The position numbers and the translations under genes were made by a program. Of a stretch of DNA of 64,000 nucleotides, positions 27,180 through 37,625 are shown one piece after another. How positions within the stretch are numbered: position 1 is the stretch's first letter; each line of letters opens with the position of its first letter. This DNA comes from Chitinophagaceae bacterium (lineage in GTDB: Bacteria; Bacteroidota; Bacteroidia; Chitinophagales; Chitinophagaceae): contig JALNZE010000001.1 in assembly GCA_023229465.1 (NCBI GenBank), positions 248,001-312,000 on the forward strand, written 5' to 3'. Below the pieces are notes generated by a model. The model saw only the letters and a program-made list of their open reading frames with translations, was not told the origin of the DNA and ran no database searches.

Positions 27180-29354
27180 TTGAAACAGGTATTCGCCACC
27201 ATTTTATTACTACTCAGTTTTGAAACCATTCAGGCTCAAAAGAAAAATGCTTCTTACCGGCTCCCTATCCATAAAACAAACACACCCGTACGGGTAGACG
27301 GAAGTATAGATGATATAGCCTGGCAGCAGTCAGCGCCAGCCACAAATTTTTTTATGGTATTGCCCATGGATACCAGTTTTGCCAATGTGCCAACAGATGT
27401 GCGGATGAGCTATGATAATCAAAACCTATACATTATTGCCATATGTTATAAAAAGATTTCAGGAGCCAATATGGTAGAGTCACTGCGACGTGATTTTAAT
27501 TTTGGAAAGAATGATAATTTTATTTTTTTTATCGATCCATTCGACGACCAGACCAATGGCTTTACGTTCGGTGCCAACGCGGCAGGCGCCCAATGGGATG
27601 GCGCTTTATATGAAGGCGGAAAATCGGATCTGAACTGGGATAATAAATGGATTTCTGAAGTAACAGATTATACAGACAAATGGATATTTGAAGCAGCCAT
27701 CCCCTTCAAATCCATACGCTATAAAAAAGGAATCAAAGAATGGGGAATCAATTTCAGCAGGAACGATCTGAAGACTACTGAAAAATCCAGTTGGGCGCCG
27801 GTTCCACGCCAGTTCCCCACCTCCTCCTTAGCCTATACCGGCGTATTGGTTTGGGATGAGCCACCCCCCATTCAGGGACCCAATATATCTGTTATCCCAT
27901 ACGCATTAACCGGCCTCTCCAAAGACTATACTGCCGGAAAAAATACCCAATACAAAACAGATATTGGTATTGATGCCAAGATAGCCATCACCTCATCCAT
28001 GAACCTCGACCTCACGGTTCATCCGGATTTTTCACAGGTAGAAGTAGATAAACAGGTAACTAACCTGGATCGTTTTGAATTATTTTTTCCTGAAAGAAGA
28101 CAGTTCTTTCTGGAGAATATTGACCTGTTTGGCAATTTTGGCAATATCAATATCCGTCCATTCTTTTCAAGACGGATAGGCTTGGGTGTTCCTATCCGGT
28201 ATGGCGCCCGGCTCAGTGGCAAGCTGGATAAAAACTGGCGCTTAGGTGCCATGCATATTCAAACTGAAGAGTTAGCTGAAACGGGTTTGCCTGCACAAAA
28301 TTTTGGCGTATTATCCTTACAACGAAAGGTTTTCAAACGTTCCAGTATTGGGCTGATGTATATAGATAAAAACTCTATTAACTATCAACCCGGCAGCTAC
28401 CCTTCCAAACCCATTTACAGTTTATATAACCGGAACCTGGGATTAGAATACAATCTTGCCTCCTCCAATAATGTATGGACGGGTAAAACCTTTTTCTTAA
28501 AATCATTCAGCCCCGGAAAATCCGGCAATAACATGGCACATGCTGCTACACTATCTTATAACAGCCGAATATGGAACATCGTCTGGCAGCATGAATATAT
28601 TGGAAAGAATTACACAGCCGAAACAGGCTATATACCCAGAACCGGATATATTAAGCTCAACCCCCTGGTTATCCGGAATTACTTTCCCAAAACCGGTAAC
28701 ATTTTAAGTCATGGCCCACAATTGAGTTCTACCATTTATTTTGATGAAAAAATGCGGAAAACGGATGACCAGTATAGTCTATCCTATCTGGTTACTTTTC
28801 GAAACAGGCTAACCATTACAGGATTGGCACAGCATGATTATATTGAATTATTAAAACCCTTTGATCCTACAAATACAGGAATGGATTCTTTGGCAAAAGG
28901 ATCCAGGCATTCGGTAAATACCTTTGGATTTGACCTGGTATCACAGCCTCAAAAATTATTTACGTACGCTACTTATGTTCGGTATGGCGGCTATTATGCA
29001 AATGGCAACCGCTTTTCATTTATTTCCGACATCGGTTATCGTTTCCAGCCCTTTGTAAGTCTTGCGCTCAGCACCAGTTATAACAAGCTTACGCTGCCAA
29101 AACCATGGGGCAATATTTCGTTCTTTTTAATTGGTCCGAAGATTGATGTAACTATGACCAATAAATTATTCATTACCGCCTATATTCAGTACAACGAACA
29201 ACAGAAAAATGTAAATGTAAATGCCAGGTTGCAGTGGAGATATAAACCTGCTTCAGACCTGTTCATCGTATATACAGACAATTATTATCCATCCCCTTTT
29301 TCAGTTAAAAACCGGGCATTGGTGCTGAAGTTTAATTATTGGTGGAGTTTATAA
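27180..29354 (+). CDS. DUF5916 outer-membrane protein with CBM9-like N terminus
   Basis: The protein is 724 residues with a TTG start; no ATG fits, since the frame opens only at 27153 and TTG at 27180 directly precedes a signal peptide (KQVFATILLLLSFETIQAQ). Residues about 38-230 resemble a family 9 carbohydrate-binding beta-sandwich (VRVDGSIDDIAWQQS, FIDPFDDQTNGFTFG). The rest is the DUF5916 region, with RFELFFPERRQFFLEN and a barrel of aromatic strands ending VLKFNYWWSL, so it is probably an outer-membrane beta barrel. Function is unknown. Its stop overlaps the convergent aminotransferase gene by six bases. Confidence 0.87.
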   Translation: MKQVFATILLLLSFETIQAQKKNASYRLPIHKTNTPVRVDGSIDDIAWQQSAPATNFFMVLPMDTSFANVPTDVRMSYDNQNLYIIAICYKKISGANMVESLRRDFNFGKNDNFIFFIDPFDDQTNGFTFGANAAGAQWDGALYEGGKSDLNWDNKWISEVTDYTDKWIFEAAIPFKSIRYKKGIKEWGINFSRNDLKTTEKSSWAPVPRQFPTSSLAYTGVLVWDEPPPIQGPNISVIPYALTGLSKDYTAGKNTQYKTDIGIDAKIAITSSMNLDLTVHPDFSQVEVDKQVTNLDRFELFFPERRQFFLENIDLFGNFGNINIRPFFSRRIGLGVPIRYGARLSGKLDKNWRLGAMHIQTEELAETGLPAQNFGVLSLQRKVFKRSSIGLMYIDKNSINYQPGSYPSKPIYSLYNRNLGLEYNLASSNNVWTGKTFFLKSFSPGKSGNNMAHAATLSYNSRIWNIVWQHEYIGKNYTAETGYIPRTGYIKLNPLVIRNYFPKTGNILSHGPQLSSTIYFDEKMRKTDDQYSLSYLVTFRNRLTITGLAQHDYIELLKPFDPTNTGMDSLAKGSRHSVNTFGFDLVSQPQKLFTYATYVRYGGYYANGNRFSFISDIGYRFQPFVSLALSTSYNKLTLPKPWGNISFFLIGPKIDVTMTNKLFITAYIQYNEQQKNVNVNARLQWRYKPASDLFIVYTDNYYPSPFSVKNRALVLKFNYWWSL

Positions 29355-30509
29355 AAGATGTATCAATTTCCGAACGGCTTTCTCCAATGTATCTTCTTTT
29401 TTAGCAAAACAAAAGCGGAGTACTTTATTGTCTTCCCCGTTTTGATAAAACGCAGAAACAGGTATCGTAGCAATACCATATTCTTTGGTTAGCCTGATAG
29501 CAAAGTCTTTATCGGCCTCATCTGTAAAATGGCCGTAGCTATAACATTCAAAATAACTGCCGTGTGATGGGATACATTTAAATGGGGTGGCTTTCATCAG
29601 TTCTCTGAAATAATCTCGCTTCTTTTGCAGAAAGCCACCTAAAGAAAGATAGGCTTCCTCATTTTGAATATAGTCGGCAATGGCCACTTGTTTGGGCGAA
29701 TCGCAGGAAAAGCAATTGAACTGGTGTACTTTCCGGAACTCCTTCATTAATTCGGGGGATGAAATACAATAGCCCAGCTTCCATCCCGTACAATGATAGG
29801 TTTTACCAAAAGAGAAGCATACAAAGCTTCTGGCAAGCAGATCAGGGTATCGTAAAATACTCAGGTGTGGAATATCATCAAAAATCAGGTGCTCATATAC
29901 TTCATCACTTAGTATGAGAATATTCGTATCAGCCACTATTTTTTGCAATTCACGAATATCATGCTCACGCAAAACAGCGCCAGTTGGATTATGCGGTGAG
30001 TTAATCATGATCATTCTTGTTCTGGCATTTATTTTTGCACGAACTTCTTCCCATGGAATAGAATAATCAGGATACTGTAATGAGATCAATACCGGTTTCG
30101 CACCATTGATTACAATATTTGGAATATAACTATCATAAGCGGGTTCAAATACAATCACCTCATCACCCGGTTGTAATACGGTGGTGAGTGCTGTATAAAT
30201 AGCATAAGTCCCTCCTGGTGTAATGGTGATCTGCGTATCAGGGTCAATAGTGTTGCCGTATAATTTTTCTACTTTCTCTGCCAGTCTTCTCTGTAGTAGG
30301 GGCCAGCCATTCATGTGTGCATATTGGTTAATCCCGATTTGCATGGCCTCATTTACCAATGCGATTAATTCTTCGCTCATCATAAAATCAGGAAAGCCCT
30401 GGCCCAGGTTAACAGCATGCTGTTCCCGTGCGAGCTGACTCATCACTGTAAAAATGGTAGTGCCAACCTCTGGCAGCTTGGACTGTAGTATGGGACTTTG
30501 TTTAGACAT
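29349..30509 (-). CDS. methionine aminotransferase (YbdL/KAT-like, PLP class I)
   Basis: This 386-residue fold-type I aminotransferase has the expected motifs: NLGQGFPDF near residue 34, PGGTYAIYTAL at 98-108, NSPHNPTGAVL at 170-180, SDEVYEHLIF, and Lys236 in SFGKTYHCTGWKLGY as the PLP lysine. The GQGFPDF and FGKTYHCTGWKLGY pair is characteristic of the YbdL/kynurenine aminotransferase subgroup, which prefers methionine and aromatic amino acids. A role in methionine salvage or aromatic amino acid turnover is likely. It is convergent with the DUF5916 gene. Confidence 0.9.
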   Translation of the reverse strand: MSKQSPILQSKLPEVGTTIFTVMSQLAREQHAVNLGQGFPDFMMSEELIALVNEAMQIGINQYAHMNGWPLLQRRLAEKVEKLYGNTIDPDTQITITPGGTYAIYTALTTVLQPGDEVIVFEPAYDSYIPNIVINGAKPVLISLQYPDYSIPWEEVRAKINARTRMIMINSPHNPTGAVLREHDIRELQKIVADTNILILSDEVYEHLIFDDIPHLSILRYPDLLARSFVCFSFGKTYHCTGWKLGYCISSPELMKEFRKVHQFNCFSCDSPKQVAIADYIQNEEAYLSLGGFLQKKRDYFRELMKATPFKCIPSHGSYFECYSYGHFTDEADKDFAIRLTKEYGIATIPVSAFYQNGEDNKVLRFCFAKKEDTLEKAVRKLIHLL

Positions 30510-30523
30510 GATAATAGAATAGT

Positions 30524-32920
30524 TTATTGCTTCAATAATTTACTTACCTGTATCAATCTGCCATCCTGTGTTAATCCTTCTACTACCAATTGTAAAGAAT
30601 GACTGATATCATTATTATAAAAAGAGAGTATCAACTGTTTATTCGTACCATCAAGCTGAATATTAGGTTTCCAGAACAAAGTACGCCTAAGATCAGTTGG
30701 CGAAAAATTTAGCTGCTGTTCGGCATAGTTGGGTGAATAGAATTCTTTGATAGGCGAATAGCCCGGTAATAAAGTATAGTCAAGTCCTGTAAAAATTCCT
30801 TTAGTATCATTTCCTTTTCTCAAATAAACCGCAATTGCTCCGCCCGATCCTCCACCTGGGGCACCAAAGAAAGGCGGATTGAACACTTTTATATAGGCAA
30901 TATTCGATATCGGAACAGAGGCAAGGGTTGGTGCATCTACCGGCATTTCATCAAGGAAAAGTGACACCGGCTCCCTGCGCCAGATAGCAGAAGGATTTAA
31001 AGAATAGGGGTCATTTATTTGCAGGCCCGGTACTCTTGATACTAAATAGGCAAAAGCAGTAAGGGTAACACCTCCCTGTGGATCATCGGCAATATTAAAA
31101 TTGCGGGACTGACCACTTTCAAATACACCCCTTGCATACGTATCATTCATTTCTTCCAGCCTTGTTTTTATCCTGGTTTTAACCACTACTTCTTTCAAGG
31201 TTACCGCCTTCATCAACTCTTCCAGTCTTCTTTGTTCCCTGGCAATGGCTTTGATACGGGTTATGCCTGTAGTATCTGCAAGAAATTTTGCTAAAGCGGT
31301 TATCGTTCTTGTAGAATCAAAAGGAAGGAAAGTGGTATTGATACCTACATGGCTTCTTGCAGGAATAAATGTTTTGTTGAGTTGATAAAACACTTTGGTG
31401 GTATCAAACAAAATCATGTTCTCCTCCCTAAAACTTCCATCAGCCTGTAATGCGGTAAAAATAAATTGTTTGGTAGAGTCTTTGGCCATTAATATCAGGT
31501 TAACCAACTCAGCCTTCTTTATTTTTTTATCGCTCAGATTATCAATCTTGCCTTCAATGGTTAGATAGCCGCTATCATGTGCATATTTTAGTACGGGGGT
31601 TTTACCGGTCAGTACCTCATCCCACTTAAATCTTCTCCACCCATTTGTTAGCATTACCAGGTCAAGGTGCCTGCTTACACTATCCTCTTCAGAAGCAAAA
31701 TAATAGGCAGGATTATGAATATGTCCTTTAATCTCGGATGACAATAACAGTCTGGAAATTATGTTTTGGGAAGAATCATAATTGCCTTTACCGTCTGTAA
31801 TGGATAAAGAAAGTGTGGCTGGAATTGTATCGGCCAATGCCAGATGGAATGTGTTCTTTCCCCGCTTTTCAAGATTAACTGTATCCATAAGTAGTTCCGC
31901 GGCTAAGCGGTACTCCTGGTTATTTATAAATAAAATTCTTTCTGCTACCGGTTGCCGGTAATTGTCAAAAACGGTTAACCGCAATACACCTGATGGAAAA
32001 TCAGTGGTGGGAAGACTGGCTGTTATACTGTTTTTATCTGTTAGTTTAGCTGCCGCCCTAAAAACAACCTGCTGGTTCATAGTGGCCACAATCGTTATCC
32101 TTTTATACCGATCTTCCAGTAAGGGCAGACGTTCAATGATTAGTCTTCTGTTGGCCGGAGTATTATTAATACTAAGTACCAGGCCTGTTTTTTTTGCAGA
32201 AGGGAGGGGCGTGTACTGTGTATTTTCCTGTGGATCTTTCCATTCAGCAGTATATATTTCTCCGGGTAAGGGCTTAAAAATTATCTTACCCATACCATCA
32301 TGTTCAGTAAAAAAATCAGCTACTACCTGTTTAATACTGTTGTTGATAGTACCCTGAATGTTTACCGGCAAGCCTTCTGAATTAGTAGCTTTGAAAGCAA
32401 TAACACCCGAAATATTTTCAACCAGCTCCCCTCCTTCCGGAAAAAACCGGAGGGTAGTGGCAGGCAGAATAGCAGGTAAACCGGTAATTATTGCTGAAGT
32501 TTGTGCAACCTGTAAAGTTTGATGGAATAGAAAGGCCGAATCAAAATTCAACATCCATTTTGTATAGGCCAACACCCGCAATCTACTGCCCGTATATTTT
32601 TCAGGAACCACAAAATTACCTACTGCACAGGATCCTGCAACAGGTGCAATGGTTCTATCCAGCAGTTTACCCTGTTCAGTAAACCAATCAATATATAAGT
32701 TCCTGCTAAGTTCGGAAGGTTCGTTACCATGCAGCAGGTAGGCCTTGAACCAAACCGTTTGTCCGGGCATATACTGACTGTTATCAAAATGTATATGAAT
32801 CTTTTCCTGTGGAACTTTTACTTCATATACACCCAATAATGAATCAATTTGTTGTGCCTGTACATTGCCTGTTAAAAACAACAGAACCATACATCCAACT
32901 AATAAAAGTTTCCTGTACAT
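30524..32920 (-). CDS. MG2-like / TonB-plug domain surface protein
   Basis: I start at 32920 (MYRKLLLVGC), which gives a signal peptide ending NVQAQ and 798 residues; an in-frame ATG 19 codons upstream is less likely. The first part, around KVPQEKIHIHFDNSQYMPGQ and TVWFKAYLLHG, matches the MG2-like module of large Bacteroidota surface proteins. Near residues 590-720 is a region like a TonB-dependent receptor plug: LVSRVPGLQINDP, PVSLFLDEMPVDAPTL and PGGGSGGAIAVYLRKG. No complete 22-strand barrel follows, so it is not a normal TonB-dependent receptor. Function is unknown. It lies 14 bases before the aminotransferase on the same strand. Confidence 0.82.
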   Translation of the reverse strand: MYRKLLLVGCMVLLFLTGNVQAQQIDSLLGVYEVKVPQEKIHIHFDNSQYMPGQTVWFKAYLLHGNEPSELSRNLYIDWFTEQGKLLDRTIAPVAGSCAVGNFVVPEKYTGSRLRVLAYTKWMLNFDSAFLFHQTLQVAQTSAIITGLPAILPATTLRFFPEGGELVENISGVIAFKATNSEGLPVNIQGTINNSIKQVVADFFTEHDGMGKIIFKPLPGEIYTAEWKDPQENTQYTPLPSAKKTGLVLSINNTPANRRLIIERLPLLEDRYKRITIVATMNQQVVFRAAAKLTDKNSITASLPTTDFPSGVLRLTVFDNYRQPVAERILFINNQEYRLAAELLMDTVNLEKRGKNTFHLALADTIPATLSLSITDGKGNYDSSQNIISRLLLSSEIKGHIHNPAYYFASEEDSVSRHLDLVMLTNGWRRFKWDEVLTGKTPVLKYAHDSGYLTIEGKIDNLSDKKIKKAELVNLILMAKDSTKQFIFTALQADGSFREENMILFDTTKVFYQLNKTFIPARSHVGINTTFLPFDSTRTITALAKFLADTTGITRIKAIAREQRRLEELMKAVTLKEVVVKTRIKTRLEEMNDTYARGVFESGQSRNFNIADDPQGGVTLTAFAYLVSRVPGLQINDPYSLNPSAIWRREPVSLFLDEMPVDAPTLASVPISNIAYIKVFNPPFFGAPGGGSGGAIAVYLRKGNDTKGIFTGLDYTLLPGYSPIKEFYSPNYAEQQLNFSPTDLRRTLFWKPNIQLDGTNKQLILSFYNNDISHSLQLVVEGLTQDGRLIQVSKLLKQ

Positions 32921-33035
32921 AACTAATCCGGGTTTAGTATGATAGAAATGCCTGGTTGAAGAATGAATACGTTTCATCCCATCACAATATAGAAAGGTTT
33001 CTTTTGGGGGATCAGTTACCTATCTTATCTCTGTG

Positions 33036-34337
33036 TTACAATAAAGCTAATTGATTTGCCAGGCGTTTCAATTCTATCTCCGCTATTTTTGCCGCAAAAT
33101 TAAGGTTTACTAAACGGTATCCTTCATTTTCAAAACTTTGCTGAGCCTGTTTTACATCAATAATAGTTGCCTGACCCAGTTGAAATTTTTGAAGTACCAG
33201 GTCCAGCAATTGAGTAGAGAGCAGGTAATTTTGCTGTTCTGTTTGCAGTTGGCTTAATGTATTTGTATAGGCCTGAAAGGTACGAACCACCCCTGTTTCA
33301 TAATCCAGTAATAAATTATCGCGTTGAAGTGTTGCATTGCGGGTATTAATGGCGGCTACCTGTTGCTGTCGCTTGCTGATGGCGCCGTTATAAATAGGTA
33401 CTGAAAGGTTGATACCCAGAAAAGGGCCATAACTCTGGTTTAATAAACTAAAACCGGCCGCACTTTTATTGCTGGTAAAATTAAACCCTGTAGTGGCACG
33501 TAAAGTTGGATAACGAAGGGCTGCCGTTTCTCTTTCTATCAGTTCATTGATACGTATCTGTTGGTTGGCAGCCAGCAATACAGGATGAAGAATTAACCGG
33601 TTGTAAACAGTATCCAGGTGTACATACTTGTCTACTATAATGGTATCACTGATTGAGATAGGAGAATCCGGTTTCAAAAAAATCAGGTTCAGCAGGTCTG
33701 TTTTAGCCTGACCAATCACCAGTTCCTGGCTTTGCAGCGTTTGCAATAGTGCATTCAGGTCTATTTGAGCCTGTAAAATATCTGCCTGGTTAGAAAGACC
33801 CACTTCTTTGCGAACCTGCAAAATTTCGAGCCTTTTTTTGGAAACCTCAATAGATTGTAAAATGGTTTTCAGGTAAGTCTGCTGGCGAACAACATCATAA
33901 TATTTCGTCATCACCGCCGCAATAGTACCCTGTATCTGTGCATTAAGCAATTGCTGATTTTGTTGCTGCAGTTCTTCCAGTCTTTTTTTGGTGGCCACTA
34001 CCCTGTATCCGTTGAAAAGCAGGATACCACCTGTTACGCCTACCGTTAAATTATTGGAACCAACATTATCTTTCCTGGTATCACGGGCGGGGTCCGCAAA
34101 TTTTTGATTGATACTGGTTACCTGTTCATTGTCATTGCCCGTTGCGGTAATCACCGGTAAGCCACCGGCTACCCCGATATTGTTATTGATACCGCTTATT
34201 TCCAGGTTATTTTTAGCTAACCGGATATCATAACTGTTTTGTAAGGCTGTATGGATAGCATCAGCCAAAGACATTCTTTGTTGGGCAAAGCAAGACAGGC
34301 TGATAACAGAAAAATAAAAGAGTAAGGTTTTTTTCAT
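33036..34337 (-). CDS. TolC family outer-membrane protein (orphan)
   Basis: The start at 34337 gives a clean signal peptide (KKTLLFYFSVISLSCFAQ) and 433 residues. The two OEP repeats are visible, with AQIQGTIAAVMTKYYDVVRQ in the first half and PVFTQAYTNTLSQ-like helices in the second, ending in ELKRLANQLALL. It is the only efflux component in this stretch, with no adaptor or pump beside it, so it must serve a partner encoded elsewhere. It lies 58 bases after pyrH on the same strand. Confidence 0.88.
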   Translation of the reverse strand: MKKTLLFYFSVISLSCFAQQRMSLADAIHTALQNSYDIRLAKNNLEISGINNNIGVAGGLPVITATGNDNEQVTSINQKFADPARDTRKDNVGSNNLTVGVTGGILLFNGYRVVATKKRLEELQQQNQQLLNAQIQGTIAAVMTKYYDVVRQQTYLKTILQSIEVSKKRLEILQVRKEVGLSNQADILQAQIDLNALLQTLQSQELVIGQAKTDLLNLIFLKPDSPISISDTIIVDKYVHLDTVYNRLILHPVLLAANQQIRINELIERETAALRYPTLRATTGFNFTSNKSAAGFSLLNQSYGPFLGINLSVPIYNGAISKRQQQVAAINTRNATLQRDNLLLDYETGVVRTFQAYTNTLSQLQTEQQNYLLSTQLLDLVLQKFQLGQATIIDVKQAQQSFENEGYRLVNLNFAAKIAEIELKRLANQLALL

Positions 34338-34395
34338 GTTCCGTGAAATTACCAATACCGGTAAAATGTATCTAAAAATTTACACGAGCGGGTGA

Positions 34396-35112
34396 TTAGC
34401 TAACCAGCGTCCCTACATTGGTTCCTTCTACTACCTGTAACAGGTTGCCGGGCTTGTTCATATCAAAAACAATGATAGGAAGTTTGTTCTCCATACAAAG
34501 TGTAAAAGCAGTCATATCCATCACTTTCAGGTTCATTGAAATGCATTCCTGGAAACTGATCTTATCGTATTTAACAGCGGTAGGGTCTTTTTCCGGATCG
34601 GCACTGTACACACCATCTACGCGGGTGCCTTTCAATATCACATCTGCTTTCATTTCAATAGCGCGTAAAGAGCCGGCGGTATCGGTTGTAAAGTAGGGAT
34701 TACCGGTACCTGCTCCAAAAATAACCACCCTCCCCTTTTCAAGGTGCCGCAAAGCTTTTCTGCGGATATAGGGCTCAGCTACCTGTTCCATATGAATGGC
34801 GCTCTGTAAGCGGGTATATACACCAATCCGTTCCAGCATGGCCTGCATGGCCATGGCATTAATAACAGTAGCCAGCATGCCCATATAATCGCCATGCGCG
34901 CGTTCAATACCACTATCAGCCTCATTCATGCCCCTGTAAATATTGCCACCACCAATAACAATAGCCACCTGTACACCCAGGTCTGTTACCAGTTTAATAT
35001 CGTGTGCATATTGTTCAATAATCTTAGGATTGAAGGGATCGCCGTTATGCTGATCGCCCAGTAAAGCTTCACCTGATAATTTAAGAAGGATGCGTTTGAA
35101 TTTTGGAAGCAT
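34396..35112 (-). CDS. pyrH: UMP kinase
   Basis: This 238-residue enzyme of the amino-acid-kinase fold phosphorylates UMP to UDP in pyrimidine nucleotide synthesis. I use the internal ATG at 35112 (MLPKFKRILLKLSGEAL), because the nine residues upstream are not family-like. Motifs: KLSGEALLGD at the start, VAIVIGGGNIYRG, GTGNPYFTTDTAGSLRA and KGTRVDGVYSADPEKDP. In most Bacteroidota pyrH follows tsf closely; here about 3.4 kb, holding a sorted surface protein and a peptide locus, separates them. Confidence 0.96.
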   Translation of the reverse strand: MLPKFKRILLKLSGEALLGDQHNGDPFNPKIIEQYAHDIKLVTDLGVQVAIVIGGGNIYRGMNEADSGIERAHGDYMGMLATVINAMAMQAMLERIGVYTRLQSAIHMEQVAEPYIRRKALRHLEKGRVVIFGAGTGNPYFTTDTAGSLRAIEMKADVILKGTRVDGVYSADPEKDPTAVKYDKISFQECISMNLKVMDMTAFTLCMENKLPIIVFDMNKPGNLLQVVEGTNVGTLVS

Positions 35113-35233
35113 GGTTGCAGTAGATTGATTTCGATGCAAAGAACCTGAATTTTTCAGGAGTAGCCAAACTGAATAGGCACTATATCTGAAAATATGTCCT
35201 ATTTCACCGTAAAGTGGCCAGGGCTTAAAGCAG

Positions 35234-37570
35234 CTATCTGATCAAAACAAAAGTCCCTTTCTTAAAATAGGGCTTTTTATTTTTATCCCTGCCTTCCGCA
35301 ACAAATACATAGGCTGCCATGGATTGCTGGATTCCATTCAATTTTCCATTCCATCCCTTCCCCTCCTCCCCGGTCTCGAATATGAGTTGACCATAACGAT
35401 TATAGATCCGGAAATATAAAAGGTCTATACCCGCGCAAATGGGCCGGATAATATCATTCTTTCCATCTCCATTAGGAGTAAATCCGGTTGGAACATATAT
35501 TTCCGGGCAGGTTAATGCTCCGATGGTAATACTACCCTCAGCGGTACAACCCCTATCATTGGCATACAGTGTGTAAGTACCTGGCCTGGTAATCCATTGA
35601 CTGTAATTTTTCTTCCCATTATTCCATAAATAGCTAACGGTAGCGATACTGACCGAATTATGTAATAACACAGAATCTTCAAGGCATAATAGTTTATCTC
35701 CCAGGATAGATACTACAGGCTTATCTACCACGGTTACTGTAACCGAGTCCCTGATAACACAATTGCCATTCTTTATTTCCAGCCAGTAAGTACCTGTTGC
35801 GTTGGCACTAATAAAAGGATTGGTTTCGCCCGTACTCCATAAATAACTAAATCCATCGGGATTGATATTGGATTGTAGGGTAATGGGCTTGCTTCTGCAA
35901 AAGCCTGTATCGTTCCCAATAGTCAATGGCAGGGAATTTGCCACGCATACTTTCATAAATGTGGTATCGGTAGCGCCATTACCAAGCAAGCAATTACCTG
36001 ATGAACCTGAGTAATAGGATATCATTTGTACATCATGGCAACCAGGCTTGGTAAATGCCTTATTCACCACATTTCCGCTATCTATGGTACCATCATCAAA
36101 ATACCAGAATACTTTTGAGAAAACAGTATCCTGCCTAATAGCTTCGAAGTTTACGGTTTGTAAAGGGCAGAAATAAAACTCCTTTTGAAGATTGGTGGAA
36201 TTGCCGTTTATTGATGCATATTGGCTAGATTTATTGAGCAGACTGCCAGCGGAGTAGCCATGAGAAGATACAGTAACAGTATTTATAGAATTGGCGTTTA
36301 CCTCCGCAGTAAAACCATTGGCATTTTTTATTGTGTATGCCCCTGAATCGAGTTCTATTTGTGCATAAGCATATTCTGGATGGGTTGGAAATGTTTTAAA
36401 TTTGCTGCCAATATTTTGCCCATCCATAAAACTCAGGTCTTTGTCCCTGGTTCTTACATGAATCTGTACATATTGTTTTTTAACACCCGGAGGTGATGCC
36501 GTTGCAATAATGGTAGAAGATTTTATCGCTTGTTCTAATGGGGTAACCAATACCATAAAAGGGCCTCCATTAGTTTGTGAAATAGTACAAAAACCAACCC
36601 CAAAATAAGCGGTGATTACCGGTTTATTGGTTTTAATAAAGGAAGGGATTGAAAAATAATCTTCATAAGAATTTCCCTTGTTTAAAACGGCTGCCAATAC
36701 CCCGTTAACATATACCTTTGTATTATTCTGTGTTGCCAATACTTTAAAAAGTTCCTTTTCCATATTTGTGGCAGGTGTTATTAAAAAAGCGGTACCGAGT
36801 GTATTTATGGGAGCGCTTTGCTCAATTAACATATTAGCACCTCGTGCTGTTGAGCAAGCAATTGGAGTAACTGTAGCTTCAGCACCGGAATAAACAACTA
36901 TTTTTTTGCAATTTTTAGCATGAATTATAGACCCTGTGAGGTCTAAATCTTGGTCACCCTGATACAAATAGGTTTCTCCTTTATTTAGCGTAATTGTAAA
37001 AGTTGTGGCAAGCGTACCAAGTATTGATTGTTGAGAAGGGGTCACATCCACTTCGGTACTATCTTCTACACCGAGAAGCATAAATTGACTGTGAGACCTG
37101 GTAACAGAAATTGATCCATAAGCATAAGTCATAACCATATAATCGCTTCCAAGACTTTGTAGCGGCAAGAGGTTGGTCATTTCATAATATTTCGATATGC
37201 CTGCAATGCGTAAAACCGCCTGTATGCTATCGGAAGATTGTATATAGGCCCCCTTTAATTCTACAGTCTCAAATTTGCCTTCATAAAACAATGCAGCCGG
37301 TAAATCAATAACCGTTGGTTTACCTGTTGTTACAGTAAAATTTTGACTATAGTTGCCATATCTATCTTGTACAGTTCCGGTACAATTTTTTTCGGCAGTT
37401 ATATAAAGTTTTGCATCAGCAACGTTGGCACCAGTAGGAGTGGTATAAAGTCTAGGAATTGAAACCCAAAACTCTTTCCCAACCGTTGAAAATAATTGTG
37501 CAACCGAAATATGGGCAAAAATTAAGGCAGGTATTAGAATAAATATCTTTTTTCTAAAAGCTGATTTCAT
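35234..37570 (-). CDS. T9SS-sorted surface protein (IgGFc-binding-like, PKD, CHU_C)
   Basis: The start at 37570 (MKSAFRKKIF) gives a signal peptide ending ISVAQ and 778 residues; the open frame upstream runs through the peptide locus and is not coding in this frame. Residues about 20-420 resemble the IgGFc-binding N-terminal domain (GKEFWVSIPRLY, then repeats of TPLEQ and YFGVGFC type). A PKD-like module follows (FWYFDDGTIDSGN). The end is a CHU_C gliding-type sorting domain: FTPNGDGKNDIIRPIC, then YNRYGQLIF. The protein is therefore predicted to leave the cell by the type IX system and attach to the surface, perhaps as an adhesin. Confidence 0.87.
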   Translation of the reverse strand: MKSAFRKKIFILIPALIFAHISVAQLFSTVGKEFWVSIPRLYTTPTGANVADAKLYITAEKNCTGTVQDRYGNYSQNFTVTTGKPTVIDLPAALFYEGKFETVELKGAYIQSSDSIQAVLRIAGISKYYEMTNLLPLQSLGSDYMVMTYAYGSISVTRSHSQFMLLGVEDSTEVDVTPSQQSILGTLATTFTITLNKGETYLYQGDQDLDLTGSIIHAKNCKKIVVYSGAEATVTPIACSTARGANMLIEQSAPINTLGTAFLITPATNMEKELFKVLATQNNTKVYVNGVLAAVLNKGNSYEDYFSIPSFIKTNKPVITAYFGVGFCTISQTNGGPFMVLVTPLEQAIKSSTIIATASPPGVKKQYVQIHVRTRDKDLSFMDGQNIGSKFKTFPTHPEYAYAQIELDSGAYTIKNANGFTAEVNANSINTVTVSSHGYSAGSLLNKSSQYASINGNSTNLQKEFYFCPLQTVNFEAIRQDTVFSKVFWYFDDGTIDSGNVVNKAFTKPGCHDVQMISYYSGSSGNCLLGNGATDTTFMKVCVANSLPLTIGNDTGFCRSKPITLQSNINPDGFSYLWSTGETNPFISANATGTYWLEIKNGNCVIRDSVTVTVVDKPVVSILGDKLLCLEDSVLLHNSVSIATVSYLWNNGKKNYSQWITRPGTYTLYANDRGCTAEGSITIGALTCPEIYVPTGFTPNGDGKNDIIRPICAGIDLLYFRIYNRYGQLIFETGEEGKGWNGKLNGIQQSMAAYVFVAEGRDKNKKPYFKKGTFVLIR

Positions 37571-37625
37571 TTGAAAGTCTTTTGAAAAATATTGCTGGCA
37601 TTTACACCAGCAATATCGTAGAAAT

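Noticed and set aside
26986..27183. 65-codon plus-strand ORF after the RND pump
   Set aside because: It lies in another frame across the AIM24 remnant and the DUF5916 start, has no homology that I recognise, and the native frame of the remnant explains the DNA better.
35144..35158. CCTGAA/TTCAGG hairpin between the CHU_C gene and pyrH
   Set aside because: The six-base stem with a three-base loop has no T run on either strand at the right side; it may be chance.
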